A DNA stretch of 64,000 nt from IMG/VR virus record IMGVR_UViG_3300025030_001854, positions 62,001-126,000 of that record; one strand, 5' to 3'. This document shows, in pieces, positions 59,518-64,000 of this stretch. Below the pieces are notes generated by a model. The model did no database searches. It was not told the origin of the DNA and worked only from the letters and a program-made list of their open reading frames with translations. Source of the stretch: a virus. The position numbers were made by a program, and so were the translations under genes. Numbering within the stretch: position 1 is the stretch's first letter; each line of letters opens with the position of its first letter.

Positions 59518-61440
59518 ATGAGTCGCAAAAAAAAGGTTCTAATCCTAACGGACCACCCGTTAGCTAAAACAGGTTTTGGAAGAAATGCAAGAGCTTTATT
59601 GGAGTATTTATATTTAACCAATAAATATGAATTAGTTAATTTGGCTGTTGGCGCAGTTAATTCTCCAGATTTATCGCGCACCCCATGGAAAACTCTCCCA
59701 ACTGTTTTCCCGCCACAATTAGAAGAAATAAAAAAGCAAAATGACCCAAGGGCTTGGGAAAATATAGATAGAATGGCTGGATACGGAGCTTTCTCGGTAG
59801 ACGCTGCGGTTAAAAGCGAAAAACCAGATGTATTTATTGCTATTCAAGATATTTGGGGAATTGATTTCTGCGCCGAAAAAGCATGGTTTCCTAAAATTAC
59901 TGCCGCTTTATGGACGACGTTAGATTCTCGCCCTATTCTTCCAAAAGCTGTTGAAGTAGCTTCTAAAATTAAACATTTTTGGTCTTGGGCTGACTTCGCT
60001 ACGCAAGACCTTCACAAAATGGGACATAAACATGTCAAAACAATTCGTGGAGCGTTAGCTACGAAATTATTTTATAGATTATCTGAGGAAAATAGGAAAA
60101 GTCTTCGAAAACAACATAATATTAATGAAAATACTTGGGTTATTGGTTTTGTGTTTAGAAACCAATTAAGGAAATCGGTTCCTAACCTTTTACAGGGTTA
60201 TAAATTATTTATTGACAGAAACCCTCAAATTAAAACTAAACTCTTATTACATACGAACTGGACAGAGGGTTGGGATATTCCAAAACTTTTAGACGAAAAC
60301 GAAATTAAAAAAGAAAACGTTCTTACGACTTTTGTTTGTCGTTCTTGTAAAAAATACGAAATAAAATCTCCATTAGCAACAGAACAAGATTGTCCTCATT
60401 GTCGAACTGCTAAGTCACAAATAACTACTCATCCTTCATTTGGTATTTCTGAGCAAGAATTAAATGAAGTATATAATCTTATGGATGTTTACTGCCATCC
60501 ATTTACTAGTGGGGGACAAGAAATCCCTGTCCAAGAAGCAAAATTGGCTGAATTGATAACTTTGGTTACTAATTATAGTTGCGGAGAAGATTTGTGCGTA
60601 GAAGAATCTGGGTCTTTTCCATTAGAATGGTCGGAATATAGAGAACCAGGAACTCAATTTATTAAGGCTTCTACATATCCAGCTTCAATAGCCAAACAAT
60701 TAGAAAAAGTATTTAAATTAAAACCCCAAAATAAAAGAGAACTAGAAAAGAAATCTAGGCAATGGGCGATAGATAATTTCGCAACAGAGATAATTGGAAA
60801 ACAAATAGAAGAATTTATTGAATCAGCTCCATTTGCCGAAGATTCTTGTTTTATCGAAGATGTTCCTGCAAAAAATCCAGAGGCAGCCATCCCTGAGATT
60901 AAAGATGATGGGGATTGGCTAATTCATATGTATCACAACATATTAAAGATGCCTATTGGTAAAGACGACCCAGGTTTTTTACATTGGATAGCTCGCATAA
61001 AAGAAGGCGTCCCAAGGATAGAAATAGAAAAATTCTTTAGACATACAGCTACCGTTGAAAATCAAAAAAATCAAATTGCTCCCCTTACTTTTGATTGTCT
61101 TTTAAATAAAGAAGATAAAGGAAGAGTATTAGTTGTTATGCCCGAGAGTGCTGGAGATGTGTTTTTAACGACTTCTATTTTTAAATCTATTAAGGACCGT
61201 TACCCAGATTGGGCCTTATATGTTGCGACAAAGCCCCAATTTAAAGATATTTTAATTGCTAATCCGTTTGTGGATAAATGCCTTGATTATCATCCTATGA
61301 TGGAAAACTTAACTTGGCTTGAGGGAAACTCTTCTCATAATGGATATTTTAATGTCGCATATTTACCCCATGCTCTTACTCAAAGATATATCGCCTACTA
61401 TCATGGTGGAGAAGATAAACTTGATTTAAATTTAAAATAA
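59518..61440 (+). CDS. GT4-like glycosyltransferase fused to N-terminal half of a GT9 domain
   Basis: The 640-aa protein begins as a GT-B glycosyltransferase (KVLILTDHPLAKTGFGRNAR; VIGFVFRNQLRKSVPNLLQGY; a GT4-type C-lobe VYCHPFTSGGQEIPVQEAKLAEL near residue 325). A zinc-ribbon insert (CRSCKKYEI ... CPHCRTAKSQ) lies near residues 275-300. After a linker, residues about 535-630 read GRVLVVMPESAGDVFLTTSIFK and NPFVDKCLDYHP, the N-terminal Rossmann half of heptosyltransferase-type GT9. The matching C-terminal half is in the next gene. It may modify virion proteins or surface glycans. Confidence 0.8.
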   Translation: MSRKKKVLILTDHPLAKTGFGRNARALLEYLYLTNKYELVNLAVGAVNSPDLSRTPWKTLPTVFPPQLEEIKKQNDPRAWENIDRMAGYGAFSVDAAVKSEKPDVFIAIQDIWGIDFCAEKAWFPKITAALWTTLDSRPILPKAVEVASKIKHFWSWADFATQDLHKMGHKHVKTIRGALATKLFYRLSEENRKSLRKQHNINENTWVIGFVFRNQLRKSVPNLLQGYKLFIDRNPQIKTKLLLHTNWTEGWDIPKLLDENEIKKENVLTTFVCRSCKKYEIKSPLATEQDCPHCRTAKSQITTHPSFGISEQELNEVYNLMDVYCHPFTSGGQEIPVQEAKLAELITLVTNYSCGEDLCVEESGSFPLEWSEYREPGTQFIKASTYPASIAKQLEKVFKLKPQNKRELEKKSRQWAIDNFATEIIGKQIEEFIESAPFAEDSCFIEDVPAKNPEAAIPEIKDDGDWLIHMYHNILKMPIGKDDPGFLHWIARIKEGVPRIEIEKFFRHTATVENQKNQIAPLTFDCLLNKEDKGRVLVVMPESAGDVFLTTSIFKSIKDRYPDWALYVATKPQFKDILIANPFVDKCLDYHPMMENLTWLEGNSSHNGYFNVAYLPHALTQRYIAYYHGGEDKLDLNLK

Positions 61441-61449
61441 AGAAACCTT

Positions 61450-62655
61450 ATGCATCTTGTAGAAACATACGCTTTACAGTGTGGAGCTAAAATTCATAAA
61501 CCATTCATTTATGAAACGTTTTTTCCTATTCCGATAGAGAAATATATTACTTTTCAGGCTCAATCCCAGCAAAATATAGACGCTAAAAATTATTCTTATT
61601 GGCAAGATGTCATTGACATGATTTATCCTATCCTATTAAAGAATAATATTTCTATATTACAAGTTGGACTTCCTTATGAAGCTCCCTATGGAAGAGTAGT
61701 TGACCTTAGAGGGGCGACATCTATTAATCAATTAGCATATTTAATGAAGGGTTCTTTATTACATTTTGGTCCTGATAGTTTTGGTATTCATTTGGGCTCT
61801 CATTATGATATTCCGATTGTCGCATTATATAGTTCAACTCGTCCAGAAATAGCTGGCCCATATTTTAGTTCTAAAGATAAAACGATTTTATTTAAATGTT
61901 ATGAAAGAGTTGGAAATAAAAAGCCCTCTTATGCATTACAAGAGAATCCTAAATCAATTAATAAAATCTTACCTGAAGAAATAGCTAACGCAATATTAAA
62001 ATTATTAAATATTAATTTCGTTTTACCAATACAGACCGTTCATTTAGGGGATAGGTATTCTAATGTTCTTATCCGAGAGCTAATTCCTAATCATCCATCA
62101 AATATAGGAAATCCTGATTCTCCAGTAGAGGTTCGAATAGATAAATTTTTAGATGAGCAGCTTCTTGCTCATCATTTAAATTATCTTAAAAAGGCAATTT
62201 TAGTTACAGATAAGCCAATAAATTTAAACCTATTACGTTATTTTAAAGGAAATATTCCGACAATAGTATATAAGATTCCAGAATATGATGATATAGAATT
62301 CGTAAGAAACGTTATATCTATCGGAATTCCAATAGTTTTATCTTCTGAATTGCCAGATGACAAACTATTACCTAAAAAAATTAATTACTATGAATTTGGT
62401 CCAATTACCAGAACAGGGGTAATTAATGAAAAAATCAGACAAGAATTACTTCCTAAAATAGACAAATTATATTTTAAATCAAGTAAAATTGTTATTTCTC
62501 AAGGGCAAATTTTCTATTCCTTTTCAGCTTTAGATAATAATACACCTTCTCAAAATAATCAAGAATATCAAAAAGCTGTAGATTCCCCATTATTTTGGAG
62601 AGATTTAGATTTCTATACAATAGTAGAAAAACTTGACACTCCAATAACTACTTGA
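61450..62655 (+). CDS. C-terminal half of a GT9 glycosyltransferase plus extra domain
   Basis: In this 401-aa protein residues about 90-190 carry the GT9 donor-binding half: VVDLRGATSINQLAYLMKG, LLHFGPDSFGIHLGSHYDIPIVALYSST, RPEIAGPYF. It lacks the acceptor-binding N-terminal half, which is at the end of the upstream gene in a different frame, ten bases away. The last 200 residues are an unrecognised alpha/beta region (RIDKFLDEQLLAHHLNYLKKAILVT). The two proteins probably assemble into one GT-B active site; a recent frameshift is the alternative. Confidence 0.72.
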   Translation: MHLVETYALQCGAKIHKPFIYETFFPIPIEKYITFQAQSQQNIDAKNYSYWQDVIDMIYPILLKNNISILQVGLPYEAPYGRVVDLRGATSINQLAYLMKGSLLHFGPDSFGIHLGSHYDIPIVALYSSTRPEIAGPYFSSKDKTILFKCYERVGNKKPSYALQENPKSINKILPEEIANAILKLLNINFVLPIQTVHLGDRYSNVLIRELIPNHPSNIGNPDSPVEVRIDKFLDEQLLAHHLNYLKKAILVTDKPINLNLLRYFKGNIPTIVYKIPEYDDIEFVRNVISIGIPIVLSSELPDDKLLPKKINYYEFGPITRTGVINEKIRQELLPKIDKLYFKSSKIVISQGQIFYSFSALDNNTPSQNNQEYQKAVDSPLFWRDLDFYTIVEKLDTPITT

Positions 62656-62661
62656 TATCAT
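62633..62661 (+). promoter_or_regulatory. leaderless-type promoter for the 62668 gene
   Basis: TTGACA (62633-62638), exactly 17 bases, then TATCAT (62656-62661), followed by six bases and the ATG at 62668. The predicted start of transcription is the start codon. The -35 is inside the end of the previous gene. Confidence 0.75.
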
Positions 62662-62667
62662 AAGTCT

Positions 62668-63459
62668 ATGAATAATTCTCCAGATAATCAATTAACAAAC
62701 GCCCCCGTTTTAGACCCTCTTAAACCAGATAGAGTCATAGGCTGGATTCCTCCAGCCGTCATTTCAAGAAATGATGCTGGACTAATTATTGGGAATAACT
62801 ATATATTTAATCCTGATAATACTATTAATTGGAGGAAAATGATAAAACCAGAGTTTCTGGTTCCGAACAAACAAATTTTTGAAAAACGAAATAAACCAGT
62901 TCCACCGTCAATCGAAGGATTAGATGATAAAGAACTTCTAATCCTATTAGGCGGAATTAAAGAATTAGCTCAATGTCGAGGATTTACTTCTGTTAAATAT
63001 GTCGTTAGCAGCCCAACACCAGAATATGTTATTGCTGTTTGTTCCATTGATTGGATAGCAAATTATGAAACAGAAAATCGACCTATTACTTTTTCTGCTA
63101 TTGGAGATGCTCATCCAAGAAATACGACCAATTTTGGGCAGAATTTTCTTGGTCCTATAGCAGAAAATAGAGCTTTTGTCCGTTGTGTTAGAAATTTTCT
63201 TAAAATTAATATCGTATCTCAAGAAGAAATCGGTGGAACAGTCGCTTTTGAAGAAGACCCAGCATCGACTCTTTTAAAAGATACTATGGAAAAATATGGA
63301 ATTTCCTTCGCAAAAGTCAAAGAAAAACTTGTTGCTGAAAATGTAGAGGGAGCATCATTATTTCAATCTATTTATGATATTCCAAAATTTAAGCAATTAG
63401 AATTAATAGCTCGTATTAAAACTAAAGTTGCCGAAGCTCAAGCAGAAGAAAAAAAATAA
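62668..63459 (+). CDS. putative single-strand annealing / recombination protein
   Basis: The 263-aa protein has a central alpha/beta region: LGGIKELAQCRGFTSVKYVV, a VCSIDWIANYETENRPITFSAIGDA strand pair, then IAENRAFVRCVRNFLKINIVSQEEIGG. The A-E-N-R-A-x-x-R-x-x-R-x-F-L motif after a Gly-Asp-Ala loop resembles phage Rad52/Sak-like and related annealing proteins. The Glu/Lys-rich C-terminus is helical. Assignment is tentative. It has its own strong promoter and ends one base from the convergent minus-strand gene. Confidence 0.45.
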   Translation: MNNSPDNQLTNAPVLDPLKPDRVIGWIPPAVISRNDAGLIIGNNYIFNPDNTINWRKMIKPEFLVPNKQIFEKRNKPVPPSIEGLDDKELLILLGGIKELAQCRGFTSVKYVVSSPTPEYVIAVCSIDWIANYETENRPITFSAIGDAHPRNTTNFGQNFLGPIAENRAFVRCVRNFLKINIVSQEEIGGTVAFEEDPASTLLKDTMEKYGISFAKVKEKLVAENVEGASLFQSIYDIPKFKQLELIARIKTKVAEAQAEEKK

Positions 63460-63460
63460 T

Positions 63461-64000
63461 CTATCCGCGAACAATATTAGAATATGTAGGGTTGTAGGAA
63501 ATAGTTCCTACAGCCCTTGTTTTTGCTGTCGGAAACTGATTTGGAGTAGTAATAACTAAAGGAATACATTCATTAGTAGCACTTCGTTGTTTATTATCTA
63601 TATTAATATCTTCGTAATCTATTGCCGCCAATGTAATATATGGATAATTATAAAATAGATATCCCCCATTTGAAGAATAAACCGGAGTCACCCCTCCCCA
63701 TGTTCTCGAAAACACTTTCGTTAATATTTCGCTTTTGCTACTATTCGAAGAATTGATAGATAATGCAAATGCTTCATATTGATACTTCTGCAAAAAACAA
63801 CGATAATATCCATTAGAGCCCTCGTATGGTTCTATGGTTTTTTGTCTTAAAGCTAATATTCTATCGCTGTTTCCGGCAAAATATGGAAGAGTCGAACCCT
63901 CTGAGTGCCATGTTCCATATGTAATATTTGGGGAAAAAACTGCTTCGCGAGATAAAAAAATATCACTATTCGCTGGGGTTAATGCTTTTGGAAGTTTTTT
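63461..64000 (-). CDS. C-terminal part of a structural-type protein, continues beyond the window
   Basis: The minus-strand frame is open from the window edge to a stop at 63461-63463, giving 179 residues of a larger protein whose start lies beyond 64000. An internal TTG near 63793 is not the real start, because the frame continues upstream in normal coding sequence (ANSDIFLSREAVFSPNITYG, then YFAGNSDRILALRQKT). Tyr/Ser/Asn-rich beta-prone composition (GYLFYNYPYITLAAIDYED) resembles the giant proteins at 49-59 kb, so a virion role is likely. Confidence 0.65.
   Translation of the reverse strand, partial: KKLPKALTPANSDIFLSREAVFSPNITYGTWHSEGSTLPYFAGNSDRILALRQKTIEPYEGSNGYYRCFLQKYQYEAFALSINSSNSSKSEILTKVFSRTWGGVTPVYSSNGGYLFYNYPYITLAAIDYEDINIDNKQRSATNECIPLVITTPNQFPTAKTRAVGTISYNPTYSNIVRG

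Noticed and set aside
63880-63920. tRNA T-arm-like sequence (GGTTCGA, minus strand)
   Set aside because: It lies inside a continuous structural-type coding frame and no acceptor stem, D-arm or anticodon arm can be paired with it. A similar GGTTCGA near 46900 is inside the polymerase gene.
1-64000. CRISPR array, insertion sequence or integrase/attachment site
   Set aside because: No spaced direct repeats, transposase or integrase motifs were seen; the only mobile-type gene is the HNH endonuclease.

Overview
The window looks like part of a large, AT-rich (roughly 30% GC by eye) tailed-phage or jumbo-phage genome. The evidence is dense packing with 1- to 4-base ATGA/TAATG gene overlaps, many small orphan genes, a phage-style replication block (RecA-like recombinase, DnaB helicase, DnaG-type primase, DnaQ exonuclease, C-family polymerase), a YopX protein, a free-standing HNH endonuclease, two small sigma factors, a tmRNA gene and two very large (about 1580 aa) structural-type proteins. 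TAA, TGA and TAG all serve as stops, so the standard code applies. No terminase, portal or capsid gene is recognisable here, so phage identity is an inference. The host cannot be named. Promoters are of the TTGACA/TATAAT type, most genes lack a strong Shine-Dalgarno, and several promoters place the start of transcription on the ATG.

Layout. (1) 1-12.6 kb, minus strand: small early-type genes, a Ro60/TROVE RNA-binding protein with its own promoter and terminator, a metallophosphoesterase, a HAD phosphatase, an ECF-like sigma factor, a nucleoside deoxyribosyltransferase-like protein, a complete tmRNA gene (8560-8942) and a B12-dependent class II ribonucleotide reductase. (2) 12.6-13.4 kb: no protein gene, but a GC-rich, hairpin-dense plus-strand region that looks like a roughly 480-nt structured RNA not matched to a known family. 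(3) 13.4-14.8 kb, plus: a dATP/dGTP diphosphohydrolase-like protein, a second sigma factor and a small protein. (4) 14.9-38.8 kb, plus: a 24-kb island of about 25 glycan and nucleotide-sugar genes. It holds GT4/GT2-type glycosyltransferases, FkbM and other methyltransferases, an RmlC-like epimerase, several SDR epimerases/dehydratases, GDP-mannose dehydratase, a GDP-fucose-synthase-like reductase, a ColD-like PLP dehydratase with His in place of the catalytic Lys, a heptose-kinase-like protein, a split TPP enzyme, two B12-binding radical SAM enzymes and an SGNH-adenylation-ACP fusion. One HNH endonuclease is inserted on the opposite strand. (5) 38.7-49.4 kb, plus: recombination and replication, including a polymerase III alpha subunit whose PHP domain is a separate, degenerate gene. 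(6) 49.4-58.9 kb, minus: two tandem giant proteins. (7) 59-63.5 kb, plus: a putative DNA-binding protein, a GT4-GT9 glycosyltransferase pair split across two genes, and a possible annealing protein. (8) From 63.46 kb, minus: the end of another structural-type protein running off the window.

How it fits together. The replication block and nucleotide enzymes supply DNA synthesis. The two sigma factors could time expression on a host RNA polymerase. tmRNA and Ro60 suggest intervention in host or phage RNA quality control. The sugar island could build an unusual acylated or aminoacylated deoxysugar glycan (GDP-colitose-like chemistry is predicted), either to decorate virion proteins or to remodel the host surface. 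The most unusual items are the glycan island with its SGNH-AMP-ligase-ACP fusion and colitose-type chemistry, the unassigned large RNA, and the recurrent leaderless promoter architecture.
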